This document shows positions 39,714-49,411 of a stretch of DNA of 64,000 bases, one piece after another. Positions within the stretch are counted from its first letter, which is position 1. Each line of letters begins with the position of its first letter. A model generated the notes under the pieces. That model saw only the letters and a program-made list of their open reading frames with translations, searched no databases and was not told where the DNA came from. A program made the translations under genes and the position numbers. The DNA is from Desulfoluna sp942491485 (GTDB lineage: Bacteria > Desulfobacterota > Desulfobacteria > Desulfobacterales > Desulfolunaceae): positions 1 to 64,000 of the forward strand of contig CALOAX010000002.1 of the NCBI GenBank assembly GCA_942491485.1. The letters are read 5' to 3'.

Positions 39714-39830
39714 CCCCCGGCGTCAAGACCCGGTTCGGTGAAGGCAGGCACCCTTTTTTAACACAGCTCCACGATATTAACCCGGCGGTAACCTCTGCGG
39801 CCAGCGTTCCGGTACCCGCCACAGGTTAAT

Positions 39831-39877
39831 AAAAAAAGCCGACCCCCATCGCTTTTCAGATGGAGGTCGGCTTTTTG
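39831..39877. terminator. Bidirectional terminator
   Basis: The stem AGCCGACCCCCATC / GATGGAGGTCGGCT has one non-Watson-Crick pair and is flanked by A and T runs. It sits between the convergent 39285 gene and the KamA-like gene. Confidence 0.85.
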
Positions 39878-39973
39878 TTTTTCTGCGCGCAAGGCACGAC
39901 CACGCCGTCGTATGACGTGTGCCGTCAGTATTACCCAGGTGCCCCCTCGCTCAAAGAGGCACCCTTCCTGTCC

Positions 39974-41278
39974 CTATGCTTCAAAAAAGAACTTTTCGTC
40001 CCCGAAGGCGGGCTTGAGATCATTCAACCAGACGGCGCTTTCGTCGTATTGTGCAAAGAAGAGCTTGTTGACCCACTCCGGGTTCCGGGCCTGAATAAAC
40101 TTCAGGGCAAACAGCTTTTCGCCGCCCAACTCCGTAATCCCATCTACCAGCACCTTGCCGGGGGTGGCACTCATGGAGGGCCCGCGAACTGTCCTGGCAA
40201 GACCTGAAACGTTGCTGTATGCCTCGGTGAAAATACGGTACGCCTCGAACAAAGGCACACTGAAGTAATCTTTGGGGCCGGTGTCGCGCTCAATAAACAT
40301 GTAGTAGGGGATGGCACCCAGTGATACCTGCTTCTCCCACATGGTGCGCCATACCTCAGGATCATCGTTGATATGGCGAATAAGGGGCGCCTGGCATCTG
40401 ATATTGGCCCCGGTTGAGAGAATGCGGGAAACAGCGGCCTGCACAGCCTCCGTCTCCAACTCGCGGTGGTGACTGAAATGACTCATGACGGCCAGATGGA
40501 ACCCTGCCTCCACAATCTCGTCAAAGAGCCCCATCAGATCATCGGCATCCTTGTCCGTGAGGAACCTGTAGGGCCAGTAGGCCAGCACCTTGGTTCCGAA
40601 GCGAATGGAACGGACATTGCCGGGGCGGCGCTTGAGGATCGGCTCCACATAACGACGCAGAATCTTACTGCTCATGATGAGGGGATCCCCGCCGGTAAAG
40701 AGCACATCCGTCACCTCCGGATGCTCTTCCAGGTACGAGACCAGGGCCTCAGGGTCGCCACAGGCGAATTTCAGATCGTCAACGCCCACGAACTGGGCCC
40801 AACGAAAGCAGTAGGTGCAATACGCATGACAGACCTGCCCCTGGGTGGGGAAAAAGAGAACCGTCTCTTTGTATTTGTGCTGCAAGCCGTTGATGGCCTG
40901 CCCCTTGCACTTGGGCACGTTCAGTTCCATCTGCCCTGCGGGATGGGGATTCATCTTCTGTTGAATCCTTCGGGCTTCGGCCTGAAGGGCTGCTTCGGGC
41001 TCCCCGGCCCGAAATTTCGCCTCAAGGGCGGTGTAATCTTCGCAGCTCAACATTCCCTTCTGGGGGAACACAAGCTTGAAAATCGGGTCCCCTTCGGGGT
41101 TGCTCCAATCGATCAGCTCATCGATTACATAATTATTGGCCCGAAAAGGCATAACGCGCGAAACAATTTGAATGGCATCGTGAATTTCGGTAGGAAGCGC
41201 TTCGAACTGCGGTATAGACTCAATGTTTCGGGTTGTAAACGCTTTGTAGTTTTTGGGTTGGATGTTAGCTTTACTCAA
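39974..41278 (-). CDS. KamA-family radical SAM protein (lysine 2,3-aminomutase-like)
   Basis: The TTG at 41278 is the likely start (AAGGGGG upstream; it gives MSKANIQPKNY). The 434 residues include the radical-SAM cluster site CHAYCTYCFRW, VLFTGGDPLIMSSKIL, IRFGTKVLAYWPYR, NIRCQAPLIRHIND and PYYMFIERDTGP, the pyridoxal-phosphate and substrate barrel of KamA-like enzymes. Classical lysine 2,3-aminomutase makes beta-lysine; this version is a divergent relative whose substrate is uncertain (beta-lysine osmolyte synthesis or another amino acid rearrangement). No N-acetyltransferase (AblB) gene is adjacent, which weakens the N-acetyl-beta-lysine idea. Confidence 0.8.
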   Translation of the reverse strand: MSKANIQPKNYKAFTTRNIESIPQFEALPTEIHDAIQIVSRVMPFRANNYVIDELIDWSNPEGDPIFKLVFPQKGMLSCEDYTALEAKFRAGEPEAALQAEARRIQQKMNPHPAGQMELNVPKCKGQAINGLQHKYKETVLFFPTQGQVCHAYCTYCFRWAQFVGVDDLKFACGDPEALVSYLEEHPEVTDVLFTGGDPLIMSSKILRRYVEPILKRRPGNVRSIRFGTKVLAYWPYRFLTDKDADDLMGLFDEIVEAGFHLAVMSHFSHHRELETEAVQAAVSRILSTGANIRCQAPLIRHINDDPEVWRTMWEKQVSLGAIPYYMFIERDTGPKDYFSVPLFEAYRIFTEAYSNVSGLARTVRGPSMSATPGKVLVDGITELGGEKLFALKFIQARNPEWVNKLFFAQYDESAVWLNDLKPAFGDEKFFFEA

Positions 41279-41882
41279 TAGACCCCCTTGTGCCTTCGAA
41301 TTCCTGCGGTAGTACGGGAGTTTACCCTCCTTTTTTCTGTGTGTTAACGGAAATTAAACATAGTCGTCCCATGACTACGTCCCGTTACCCCGCAAATCAT
41401 TTTATTTTTGTCTTAAACGCCATAACATAATAAATTTTAAGGAATTTGTCAATTCCTCGGGGTTTCAGGCCACAGAAGCTGGAACCCCTTTGTTCCCACG
41501 TGAATCCCCATATTGAATCAAGACAGACAACACCCCTTCTCGATGACTCCTCAAAAGAGCCCCCCAAAAAAAAGGATGAGCTTCACCACCCGTCGCTTCC
41601 TCGTTCCATAAGGAAACGCACCATCTTTTTGGTGATGCCGTAAAACGACAAAACAACGGCATGATGCCCCAGCAGATAAGGGGAACCAACATCATGACGA
41701 TGCCGAAACGTTAAGGACGAAGCAGCACTGCTCCGGCATTTTGCGATCTTGTCCTGTTTGTAATCTCTTGGCTCTACGAATAACGGGCAATTTGCCTTCT
41801 CTTGAAGGGCATGGACCATCGGCCCATGCCCGATAAAGGCGAGGAATTCACCCGTGAAGGGTGGAAAGCATCCTGATGCGGG
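41279..41882. other. 600-base gap between KamA-like gene and rlmD
   Basis: There is no supportable gene. An imperfect hairpin GGGCATGG / CCATGCCC lies at about 41808-41832, close after the rlmD stop on the minus strand, and might be a weak terminator. The rest is AT-rich near 41400-41450 (probable kamA promoter area). No repeat copy was found. Confidence 0.4.
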
Positions 41883-43277
41883 CTAATCCCGACGTCGTTC
41901 CAGGCGTGCCACCGCTTCTATATGGAAGGTGTGGGGAAACATATCCACTGGACGCACTTCACAGATCTCATAGTGCGCTTTAAGCATCTCAAGATCCCGG
42001 GCCAGGGTGGCCGGGTTGCATGAGACGTAGACGATTCGCTCGGGGTTCAGCTCTGCAACCCGCTGAACGACCTCTTTGTGCATGCCTGCGCGGGGAGGGT
42101 CGATGATCATCACGTCGGGCTTTACGTCCACATCGGGCAGCTCTTTTCGAACATCCCCCAGGACAAAGCGGCAGTTTTCCACCCCGTTTCGGCGACAGTT
42201 TTCGTTGGCATCTTCGATGGCGCTGGGCACAATCTCAAGACCCGTGATCTCTGCGGCACCCTTGGAGAGCCAGATGGGAATGGTACCCGTACCGCTGTAG
42301 AGGTCGATGACCCGCTCGGTCCCCGTCAGACCTGCAAACTCCTCCACCACCGAGTAAAGGGCTTCGGCACCGGGGGTGTTGGTCTGGAAAAACGAGTTGG
42401 CGGAAATATTGAAGGTGTGATCCCCCAGGCGATCGGTAATGAAGGGCTCGCCCCCCAGAAGTTTTTCGCTCTCGCCCACGGCCACCCCCGCTTTGCGGCT
42501 GGTGATGTTGTTCACCACGGAGGCCACCTCGGGGAAAGCCTCCATCAGGGCATCAGCCAGGGGCTGAACCACATCCGGGCGATCCTCTGCTGTGACGATG
42601 TTCACCATCCAGCGATCTTCGTGGTAGGAGTGACGCAGCATCACAAACCGCCAGAAGCCCTCATGGCTTCTCAGGCCGTACACCGGAAGGTCAGAGGCCT
42701 TGATATACTGACGCACCGTCTCCAGGAGCCGGTTTCCCGTCTCGGGCTGAATGTGGCACTCCTTGATGTCGATGACCTTGCTGAAGGTGCCGGGAACGTG
42801 AAGACCAATACCCAGCCCCTTTTCAATCTCGGGGTCTGACAGCTCATGGGGAAGAAGCCACCGGCTGTCGGAGCAGGAGAACTCCATCTTGTTCCGGTAC
42901 CCGAAAAGGTGCTTGGAAGGAAGGGTCGGATGCACCGTAACGCCATGGATGTTGCCGATGTGCTCAAGGGACTCCACCACGTGACGGCGCTTGTACTCAA
43001 GCTGCGTGTCGTAGTCAAGGAACTGCCACTTGCAGCCACCACACCAGGAGGCGTACTCACAACGGGGTTCCATGCGATTTTCCGACGGTTCAAGGATCTC
43101 AAGCGTGCGCGCTTCGGCAAAACTCTTCTTCTTTTTGAATACCCGTGCACGGACCGTATCCCCGGCCACTGCACCGTCAATAAAGACAGCCATGCCATCT
43201 ATCTTGGCCAGACCACGACCGCCAAAGGCCATGTCGGTTACCGCAACATCGATCACTTCACCTTTTTTTACCGCCAT
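41883..43277 (-). CDS. rlmD: 23S rRNA (uracil-C5)-methyltransferase, RlmD/RumA type
   Basis: The protein has 464 residues. An N-terminal TRAM domain (VAVTDMAFGGRGLAKIDG, AGDTVRARVFKKKKSF) is followed by the Fe-S cysteines of CEYASWCGGCKWQFLDY. The SAM domain shows RVIDLYSGTGTIPIWLS, IIDPPRAGMH and the catalytic VYVSCNPATLARD. This set defines the RumA/RlmC/RlmD/TrmFO-independent uracil methyltransferases; which uridine (1939 or 747) cannot be fixed, so the symbol is tentative. The gene is monocistronic in appearance. Confidence 0.88.
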   Translation of the reverse strand: MAVKKGEVIDVAVTDMAFGGRGLAKIDGMAVFIDGAVAGDTVRARVFKKKKSFAEARTLEILEPSENRMEPRCEYASWCGGCKWQFLDYDTQLEYKRRHVVESLEHIGNIHGVTVHPTLPSKHLFGYRNKMEFSCSDSRWLLPHELSDPEIEKGLGIGLHVPGTFSKVIDIKECHIQPETGNRLLETVRQYIKASDLPVYGLRSHEGFWRFVMLRHSYHEDRWMVNIVTAEDRPDVVQPLADALMEAFPEVASVVNNITSRKAGVAVGESEKLLGGEPFITDRLGDHTFNISANSFFQTNTPGAEALYSVVEEFAGLTGTERVIDLYSGTGTIPIWLSKGAAEITGLEIVPSAIEDANENCRRNGVENCRFVLGDVRKELPDVDVKPDVMIIDPPRAGMHKEVVQRVAELNPERIVYVSCNPATLARDLEMLKAHYEICEVRPVDMFPHTFHIEAVARLERRRD

Positions 43278-43510
43278 AATACGAAGATACCCCTTCAGGC
43301 TTACACGAAGCCGCCATAATGATTCCGGTACTTAAAGACCACCCGTTTCGAATTTCGGGCATACGTCACCCCTTTCACAGCAGGTGCGAAACGGGTCACC
43401 CTATCCGATTTCAACAAATAATGGCAAGTTTTTTCTGGAAGGATGGGTAGTGAAGAGGGAACATTCGACAAAGGGCATGGCCTTTGGGCCCCGCCCCTGA
43501 GACAGAATCG

Positions 43511-44317
43511 TCAGCTCCGCCGGTCGTGGAAGTGTTCGAGGGGTCCGTGCCCCTTGCCCAGATGCTGAGACACAGCCCCTTTTAAAGCACCCGTGATGTA
43601 GTCCTTCGCCCTGGAGGCTGCCTCGGGGAGGGAATAACCCCGAGCGAGAAACGCGGCCAGGGCCGATGCCAGGGTGCACCCGGTACCATGGTTGTTACGG
43701 GTGTCGATGCGGGGAGCAGTAAAACATGTGACACGCCCGGTGGCCCCTTCAAGGAGAAGGTCCGGGCATGCGTCCCCTGAAAAATGCCCCCCTTTGAGAA
43801 GGACATTGGCACACCCCATGGCAACAAGCCTGCGTGCGGCCTCTTCCATCCCGTCCAAAGAGGTGACCGACAGGCCGGTCAACCTCTCCGCTTCGGGAAT
43901 ATTCGGCGTCATCAGGGTCACATTCGGCATCACATGGTGCACCAGGGCTTCCGCCGTACTCGATGCGTTGAGACCATCACCGCTCTGGGCGGCCATGACC
44001 GGATCCAAAACCCTCGGCACACCGTCAAGGGAGGCAAGGAGCACCCCCACCACTTCCGCATTTTCAGGGGTGGCCAACATGCCGATTTTTACGGCATCCA
44101 CCCCGATATCGGAGATGACCGCCTCAGCCTGAGCCCTGACCATGTCAGGGGCCACCGGCATCACCCGGACCACCCCTTGGGTGTTCTGTGCCGTCACAGC
44201 CGTTACGGCCGTCATGCCATGACACCCCAGGGACGCCAGGGTTTTCAGGTCGGCTTGAATACCGGCGCCACCGCAGCTGTCGGAGCCTGCAATGGAAAGA
44301 ACCCGTGGAATGATCAT
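43511..44317 (-). CDS. thiD: Hydroxymethylpyrimidine/phosphomethylpyrimidine kinase
   Basis: ThiD phosphorylates HMP and HMP-P in thiamine synthesis. The 268 residues open RVLSIAGSDSCGGAGIQADL, then GMTAVTAVTAQNT, VLDPVMAAQSGDGL, LMTPNIPEAERLTG and the anion-hole region NNHGTGCTLASALAAFLARG. The frame is complete. Its ATG overlaps the stop of the upstream coiled-coil gene by four bases, so the two are translated from one mRNA. No other thi gene or TPP riboswitch was seen in the window. Confidence 0.93.
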   Translation of the reverse strand: MIIPRVLSIAGSDSCGGAGIQADLKTLASLGCHGMTAVTAVTAQNTQGVVRVMPVAPDMVRAQAEAVISDIGVDAVKIGMLATPENAEVVGVLLASLDGVPRVLDPVMAAQSGDGLNASSTAEALVHHVMPNVTLMTPNIPEAERLTGLSVTSLDGMEEAARRLVAMGCANVLLKGGHFSGDACPDLLLEGATGRVTCFTAPRIDTRNNHGTGCTLASALAAFLARGYSLPEAASRAKDYITGALKGAVSQHLGKGHGPLEHFHDRRS

Positions 44318-44703
44318 GGCAACCTGTTGCCTGCGGCGTCAATGAGGCGGGCCTGCTTCTCATTTTCGTAGCGCAGCTTTTCGATCACCTTCTCGCTCTC
44401 GGTGACCTGGTGCATGTACCCGTTGGTCTTCTCTTCCAGCTCTTTGACCTGACGGTCCAGGGTATCGATCTCCCGAGCAAGGGACTCACACCGCTCTTCG
44501 AGAAGCTTTTCCCGCTCTTTCTTCTTCTCCAAAAGCCCCATGTATCGGGATTTTGTGTTCTCCTCGGCCTTCCGTGTCATTCTGGCGGAGACAATTAAAT
44601 TCACCACCTCCATGGAGATACCGAGCACAAACCCGTAAATCAGGCCCTGACGTCCGAAATGATACGCCATGAGGAGAGCCAGCATTGTTGAAATAAAGAC
44701 CAT
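44314..44703 (-). CDS. Small membrane protein with cytoplasmic coiled coil
   Basis: The protein has 129 residues. Two hydrophobic segments (residues about 2-14 and 19-38: LIYGFVLGISMEVVNLIVSA) are followed by a long charged coiled coil (LLEKKKEREKLLEERCESL, LDRQVKELEEKTNG, ESEKVIEKLRYENEKQ). I do not recognise the family. It overlaps thiD by four bases, probably translational coupling of convenience, since nothing links it to thiamine synthesis. Confidence 0.65.
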   Translation of the reverse strand: MVFISTMLALLMAYHFGRQGLIYGFVLGISMEVVNLIVSARMTRKAEENTKSRYMGLLEKKKEREKLLEERCESLAREIDTLDRQVKELEEKTNGYMHQVTESEKVIEKLRYENEKQARLIDAAGNRLP

Positions 44704-44792
44704 GTCTCACGTCCTGTTTGCATATTCATGGGAATCGTGCCCAGGCCCCCACCACCCATGAGCAACCACCACGATAGGTTCCACCTGCGCTG

Positions 44793-45644
44793 TTAAAGCC
44801 TGCAGGTACGGATATCTGTCACAATGATCCCCTTGGCCCCAACGTCGGCCAGGCGATCCATAATGGTGTTCAGTTCCTTTTTGCGGGCCATGGCCTTCAC
44901 GGCAAACCATCCCTCTCGCCGCAGAGGTGCCACGGTGGGCGCCTCAATACCCGGGGTCACAGCGCAGGCCGTTTCCAGGGAATCACCGGCCACATCGTAC
45001 TCCACCATCACGTATTCCCGTGCAACCACAATCCCTTTGAGTCGCTCGATGAACACCTGTTCAGGGGCACTCAGGTGTTCCGCGCGCCCTTTTCGGGTCG
45101 CCAGAATGCCTTCGGAGACCATGATGGGCTCACCGCTGATGCGAAGCCCCGCCTCAACCATGGTGCGACCCGTCTGGACCACGTCGGCGATGGCATCGGC
45201 CACCCCCAGGTTGATGGAGATTTCAATGGCGCCGTCCAACTTGATGATCTTTGCATCGATGTTGCGGTTCTTCAGGTCTCGGCCCACAATGCCGGGATAC
45301 GAAGTGGCAATGCGCTTGCCCTTGAACCCCTCAGGGGTCAGCAGGCTCTCTTCGGGAACCGCGTAGCAGAAGCTGGAACGCCCGAATCCTAAGGGAAGCA
45401 GCTCATCCACCTCGGAGTCGCTGTCCATGGCCAGGTCACGACCGGTAATGCCCAGATCGATGATCCCGCTTTGCACGTACACCGCAATATCACGGGGGCG
45501 CAGAAAGATAAACTCCACCTGGTTTGCAACGTCGGTTACTTTCAGTTCACGGCTGTATCGCTTGCAATTGTAGCCGGCTTCAGAAATAAGAGCCCGGGCC
45601 TCTTCAGAGAGGGACCCTTTGTTGGGAATTGCTATTTTCAGCAT
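44793..45644 (-). CDS. hisG: ATP phosphoribosyltransferase, long (HisG_L) form
   Basis: HisG commits PRPP and ATP to histidine synthesis. The 283 residues hold the catalytic domain (KIAIPNKGSLSEEARALI, LRPRDIAVYVQSGIIDLGIT, RIATSYPGIVGRDL, DAIADVVQTGRTMVEAGL) and a C-terminal regulatory domain (GIEAPTVAPLRREGWFAVKAM read in parts), so this is the long form that needs no HisZ and is normally inhibited by histidine. hisE lies 105 bases upstream on the same strand. The rest of the histidine pathway is outside the window. Confidence 0.95.
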   Translation of the reverse strand: MLKIAIPNKGSLSEEARALISEAGYNCKRYSRELKVTDVANQVEFIFLRPRDIAVYVQSGIIDLGITGRDLAMDSDSEVDELLPLGFGRSSFCYAVPEESLLTPEGFKGKRIATSYPGIVGRDLKNRNIDAKIIKLDGAIEISINLGVADAIADVVQTGRTMVEAGLRISGEPIMVSEGILATRKGRAEHLSAPEQVFIERLKGIVVAREYVMVEYDVAGDSLETACAVTPGIEAPTVAPLRREGWFAVKAMARKKELNTIMDRLADVGAKGIIVTDIRTCRL

Positions 45645-45749
45645 CTAACGACTTTCCTTACTCTACAGATTGATGCGCCTCACAAAATACAGCCGGAACC
45701 GCCAGGGCCTTCGCATGAAGCCTCCAAACGATTCCGACAGCGTCGGCCA

Positions 45750-46013
45750 TCACAGGTATTTATAGATATCGTCCAGTTCCAGATCACAGGCAATCATCAT
45801 CACCTGGAGATGGTAGAGAAGCTGGGAAATCTCTTCGGCGGTCTTCTCTTTGCCTTCATATTCGGCAGCCATCCAGACCTCACCGGCCTCTTCCAGTACT
45901 TTTTTGCCGATGGCGTGCTTTCCGGCACGAATCGCCTTAACGGTCCCGGAGTCGGGATCATCGGCAGCCACCTTCTTCTTCAGCTCTTCAAAGAGCTCTT
46001 CAAATCGTTTCAT
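45750..46013 (-). CDS. hisE: Phosphoribosyl-ATP pyrophosphatase
   Basis: HisE removes pyrophosphate from PR-ATP, the second histidine step. The 87 residues show the MazG-like helical fold: HAIGKKVLEEAGEVWMAAE, TAEEISQLLYHLQVMMIA and the final DLELDDIYKYL. It is a stand-alone HisE (no fused HisI) and lies directly before hisG, consistent with co-transcription. Confidence 0.93.
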   Translation of the reverse strand: MKRFEELFEELKKKVAADDPDSGTVKAIRAGKHAIGKKVLEEAGEVWMAAEYEGKEKTAEEISQLLYHLQVMMIACDLELDDIYKYL

Positions 46014-46189
46014 GGAGTATCTCGTGATCTGTTGTCATGATGATGCGCATGGAAAAAAGGCCGGAAGCAATCCCGCACAGCGCATGAAAGCGGGCAACAC
46101 GACGCCTATACTCTGTCATAACAAGGCGTTTGGCTCATCCGGAGCCGAATTCCGACAAGTTGTGACCATACCACCTTTTTGCAGCAAAC

Positions 46190-46246
46190 AAAAGGGGCCG
46201 GCCGCCCTATGGACAGCAAGCCCCTTGCTTTGTTCAACCCATCCTA
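46190..46246 (-). terminator. Probable terminator after leuD
   Basis: On the minus strand AAGGGGC and GCCCCTT pair across a GC-rich loop and are followed by TTGTTTGC. The stem is short, so confidence is moderate. Confidence 0.45.
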
Positions 46247-46271
46247 CCCGATGGATGCTTCAACTTACTTT

Positions 46272-46796
46272 TTAGTAATGCTTGTCCGCGTACCCGACCC
46301 AGCCGCCGGCTTCCACCAGGGCCCGATCAAAGTCGGAGATCTCAAAAGGCACCTCAAGGGTCTCACCGGCTGCCGTAAAGCTGAAGGTCCCTTTCTCAAG
46401 GTCCGTGACAAGCTCGGTCTCCTTGCCGGAGAAACGGGCCATAAGGTCGTCCAGAACCTCTGAGGAGAGCTCCACGGCCATCATCCCGCAGTTGAACATG
46501 TTCTGCTTGAAGATACGGGCAAAACTCTCTCCGATGACAATATTGATGTCATTGACCTCAAAGGCCCAGGGAGCATGCTCACGGGAAGAGCCGCAACCGA
46601 AGTTGGCCCGTGTCAGCACAGCGCCGGAGGGTTCGATGTCCTTTTCTGGGGCAAACCCGGCCATCTCAAGATCTTCCAGCAGGTAAGGCTTCAGCGCTTC
46701 CTTGGTGATCTCAGTCAAGTAGCGTGCCGGAATGATTTCGTCGGTATTGATATCAGATCGGTCCAGAAACAGGACTTTTCCGCTGAATGATTTCAT
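46272..46796 (-). CDS. leuD: 3-isopropylmalate dehydratase small subunit
   Basis: LeuD with LeuC isomerises 2-isopropylmalate to 3-isopropylmalate in leucine synthesis. The 174 residues include LDRSDINTDEIIPARYL and NFGCGSSREHAPWAFEVND, the swivelling-domain signature of the aconitase family. The length fits the small (LeuD/HacB) type. It starts three bases after the leuC stop, so the subunits are co-translated. A 2,3-dimethylmalate or homoaconitate-type substrate cannot be excluded from sequence. Confidence 0.9.
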   Translation of the reverse strand: MKSFSGKVLFLDRSDINTDEIIPARYLTEITKEALKPYLLEDLEMAGFAPEKDIEPSGAVLTRANFGCGSSREHAPWAFEVNDINIVIGESFARIFKQNMFNCGMMAVELSSEVLDDLMARFSGKETELVTDLEKGTFSFTAAGETLEVPFEISDFDRALVEAGGWVGYADKHY

Positions 46797-46799
46797 GGC

Positions 46800-48092
46800 T
46801 TACTCCCCTCCCGTAAAGATGTGTGAGTTGGTGATAACACCGGTAAGGGCCGTTGCCGCAGCTGAGGCAGGGCTCATGAGATGAACCATCCCTCCCTTGC
46901 CCATGCGCCCGTTAAAGTTGCGGTTGGTGGTGGAGGCACACACCTCACCGTCCGCGAGTACCCCGTTGCTCATGCCGAGGCACGCCCCGCAGGTGGGGTT
47001 GGTAACGCAGAAGCCTGCGTCCATGAAGATCTCGATAATCCCCTCTTTCAGGGCCATCTTGTAGATGGCGGGGGTGGCAGGCGACACCACGCCACGCACG
47101 CTCTCATGGATGTGCTTGCCGCGCAACACCTCGGCCGCCACACGAAGGTCCTCAATGCGACCGTTGGTGCAGGAACCGATATAGACCTGGTCGACCTTTT
47201 CACCCTCAAGCTCGGCAATGGGCTTCACCTGGTCAGGCTTGTACCCGAAGGTGGCCATGGGCACGAGACCTGCGACATCCACCGCCACCTCTTCGGCGTA
47301 CTCGGCGTCGGCATCGGGGGTAAAGGCGCTGTAGGCTTCAAGGGCCGCCTCTTTGGATGAGAACTCATCCTGAATGAAGGGCCAGAGGTACTCAACGGTG
47401 GTCATGTCCGGTGCGCAGATACCACAGGTACCGCCCGCCTCAATGGCCATGTTGCACAGGGTCATTCGGGCTTCCATGCTCATGGCATCCACAACCGGGC
47501 CGGTGAACTCGATGACGCGGTTGGTGGCACCGTTCACACCCAGCTTGCCGATAACGTCCAGGATCACGTCCTTGGAGTAGACCCCTTCGGCAAGTTCGCC
47601 GGTGATGACGACCTTCATGGTCTTGGGGGCGTGAAAAGCACACACCCCTTTTAAGATACCCACCTCGAGGTCCGTGGTGCCGACACCTGCGGCAAAAGCG
47701 CCGAAGGCACCGTGGGTGCAAGTGTGAGAGTCGCCCATGATAATGGTGTAACCGGGACGCACAAATCCCTTCTCAGGGAAGAGGGCATGGCAGACGCCGT
47801 TGTCACCGATATCAAAGAAATCGATGATACCCTGGCGAAGGGCCCACTCACGAATGATCTTGCCCTGCATGGCTGTCTTGGAATCCTTGGCAGGGGTCAC
47901 ATGGTCGATGACCGCCTTGATCTTTGAGGGATCAAACACACGGTCCATGCCGCGAGCTTCAAGGTCGGTGATGGCCACAGGTGTGGTGATTTCGTGACAG
48001 AAAACCGCATCCAGTCGAATCACCTGGATGTCGCCGGACGGATTGTCCACAAGATGCGATTCAAAAATTTTTTCCGCGATTGTCTTTCCCAT
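46800..48092 (-). CDS. leuC: 3-isopropylmalate dehydratase large subunit (HacA-type)
   Basis: The ATG at 48092 is chosen (GGAGGAG upstream, MGKTIAEKIFESH start); the frame extends upstream without an RBS. The 430-residue protein has the aconitase-type cluster cysteines in YIGSCTNGRIEDL and PTCGACLGMSNGVL, the motif GDSHTCTHGAFGAFAAGVG and RNFNGRMG. The length of about 430 places it in the shorter LeuC/HacA branch. It is paired with leuD. Other leucine genes are not in the window. Confidence 0.93.
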   Translation of the reverse strand: MGKTIAEKIFESHLVDNPSGDIQVIRLDAVFCHEITTPVAITDLEARGMDRVFDPSKIKAVIDHVTPAKDSKTAMQGKIIREWALRQGIIDFFDIGDNGVCHALFPEKGFVRPGYTIIMGDSHTCTHGAFGAFAAGVGTTDLEVGILKGVCAFHAPKTMKVVITGELAEGVYSKDVILDVIGKLGVNGATNRVIEFTGPVVDAMSMEARMTLCNMAIEAGGTCGICAPDMTTVEYLWPFIQDEFSSKEAALEAYSAFTPDADAEYAEEVAVDVAGLVPMATFGYKPDQVKPIAELEGEKVDQVYIGSCTNGRIEDLRVAAEVLRGKHIHESVRGVVSPATPAIYKMALKEGIIEIFMDAGFCVTNPTCGACLGMSNGVLADGEVCASTTNRNFNGRMGKGGMVHLMSPASAAATALTGVITNSHIFTGGE

Positions 48093-48207
48093 ATCTCCTC
48101 CAGAAGATGTCTGGTTTATCTGCGATGGACTCGCAAAAAGTTCAAACAAGCCATGGTGACATACAACAATGTGTGATTCATACAAACAGTGTAACTACTC
48201 AGCCCAA

Positions 48208-48395
48208 TGTTGCCTCCGGCGGCCCTGCCGGGAGCCAAACTTTTGAAAAGTTTGACAAACAGTCTTTGTGCATAATTTCAAGCTTACACTACAATCAAAG
48301 GCGAATGTGATTTCCCCCAAGGGACGAGGGGCAAATCGCATTCGCAACCTGCTTTAAAGGTGGCACACCTTGCCGCCGGAGGCACGCTTTTACCA
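48208..48395. repeat. Module-3 repeat followed by hairpin repeat
   Basis: A module-3 copy (GCCTCCGGCGGCCCTGCC, then AAACTTTTGAAAAGTTTG, itself an inverted repeat) lies at about 48212-48262. Hairpin arms GCGAATGTGATTT (48301-48313) and AAATCGCATTCGC (48333-48345; one G-T pair) enclose CCCCCAAGGGACGAGGGGC. A reversed module-1 copy runs to 48392. Confidence 0.7.
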
Positions 48396-48441
48396 AGCAC
48401 TTTGACCATAGAAGGCATGGCTTCATAGTTACCCAAACGGA

Positions 48442-49026
48442 TTATTTGTGCGATGACTGACGGGGCGGTGAAACAACCCACACCGCTTTCAGTGCGGACT
48501 CACCCCGGTTCTTTAGAATATGCGGTATCCGCGATGCAAAGGAGACCGTGTCCCCTTTATAAAGGGTGTACACATCGTCCCCGAAGAGAAGCTCGGCTTC
48601 CCCTTCCAGGATGACCCCGAACTCACGGCCGGCATGGCCGTACTCCAGGTCGCCCTTTTCGCCCCCCACGGCCACCTCCAGCATGAAGGCGTCAACGGAG
48701 TGCTCCCCCGGAATCTCTTCCCGGACGGAGAGGCGACTCATGGTCACCAGGCCATCCCTTGTCACGCTTCGCTCCGAGGCCCGGACGATCTCAACCGTCC
48801 CTTTTTTGCGATAGTCGCTGAAGAGGTACTCGTAGTCGATCCCCAGCACGTCCGCAATGGAAAGAAGGGTATCGATGGATGGAGAGACCTTGTTGCGCTC
48901 GATCTGGGACACAAGGCTTTCACTCACCCCGGCCTTTCCGGCCACCTGCTTTAAGGTGATGCCCCGGCGTTCCCGTACCGCCCGTAACTTACTCCCGAAT
49001 TGGTGTTTTGACTCAGACTTTATCAA
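48442..49026 (-). CDS. XRE-family regulator with C-terminal cupin domain
   Basis: The start is most likely TTG 49026, six bases after GGAGGTG; longer starts upstream lack an RBS. Residues about 10-65 are a helix-turn-helix (LRAVRERRGITLKQVAGKAG, SESLVSQIERNKVSPSIDTL). Residues about 120-190 are a cupin (DLEYGHAGREFGVILEGEAE, YTLYKGDTVSFASRIPH). This layout is shared by regulators such as PuuR/SutR that sense small metabolites. The target is not evident; the divergent FmdE-like gene lies 550 bases away across repeat sequence. Confidence 0.88.
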   Translation of the reverse strand: MIKSESKHQFGSKLRAVRERRGITLKQVAGKAGVSESLVSQIERNKVSPSIDTLLSIADVLGIDYEYLFSDYRKKGTVEIVRASERSVTRDGLVTMSRLSVREEIPGEHSVDAFMLEVAVGGEKGDLEYGHAGREFGVILEGEAELLFGDDVYTLYKGDTVSFASRIPHILKNRGESALKAVWVVSPPRQSSHK

Positions 49027-49115
49027 TACTGCACCTCCTGAAGCATTTATAAAGTCCCCCACCCCAAACTGTCAACCCCTTTTCCCGGAACAACCGCATG
49101 CACGTTGATAAAAAA

Positions 49116-49300
49116 ATGCCTCCGGCGGCAAGGTGTGCCACCTTGAAAGCGAGTAGCGGATGCGCTTTACCCCTCGTCCCTCGGGGCAAATCACTTCCGC
49201 CTTTGATTCAAGGGCTGCCACTGACCATTATTTTAAAACCTGTTTGTCAAACGTTACACACGTTTGCCCCCCCCCCCGACAGGACCGCCGGAGGCATAGC
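49116..49300. repeat. Composite repeat and reversed module-3 copy
   Basis: Module 1 (GCCTCCGGCGGCAAGGTG, GCCACCTTGAAAGC) leads into a hairpin with imperfect arms (49156-49168 and 49188-49200) around CCCCTCGTCCCTCGGGG. A reversed module-3 copy at about 49237-49297 carries a run of 12 C. Confidence 0.65.
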
Positions 49301-49411
49301 TGAACAGTTACGTTTGTTTTTTGATTCTTCGCGGTTTACGTCACAGGTTAGAGTCACAAAGAGAACGAAGCGTTCTCCGGGCTACCCAAAGGAGCTTATG
49401 TCATCTCAGCT

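Noticed and set aside
49250..49280. Run of 12 C as a phase-variable tract
   Set aside because: It lies inside a non-coding repeat copy with no gene to switch; probably degeneration or a sequencing artefact.
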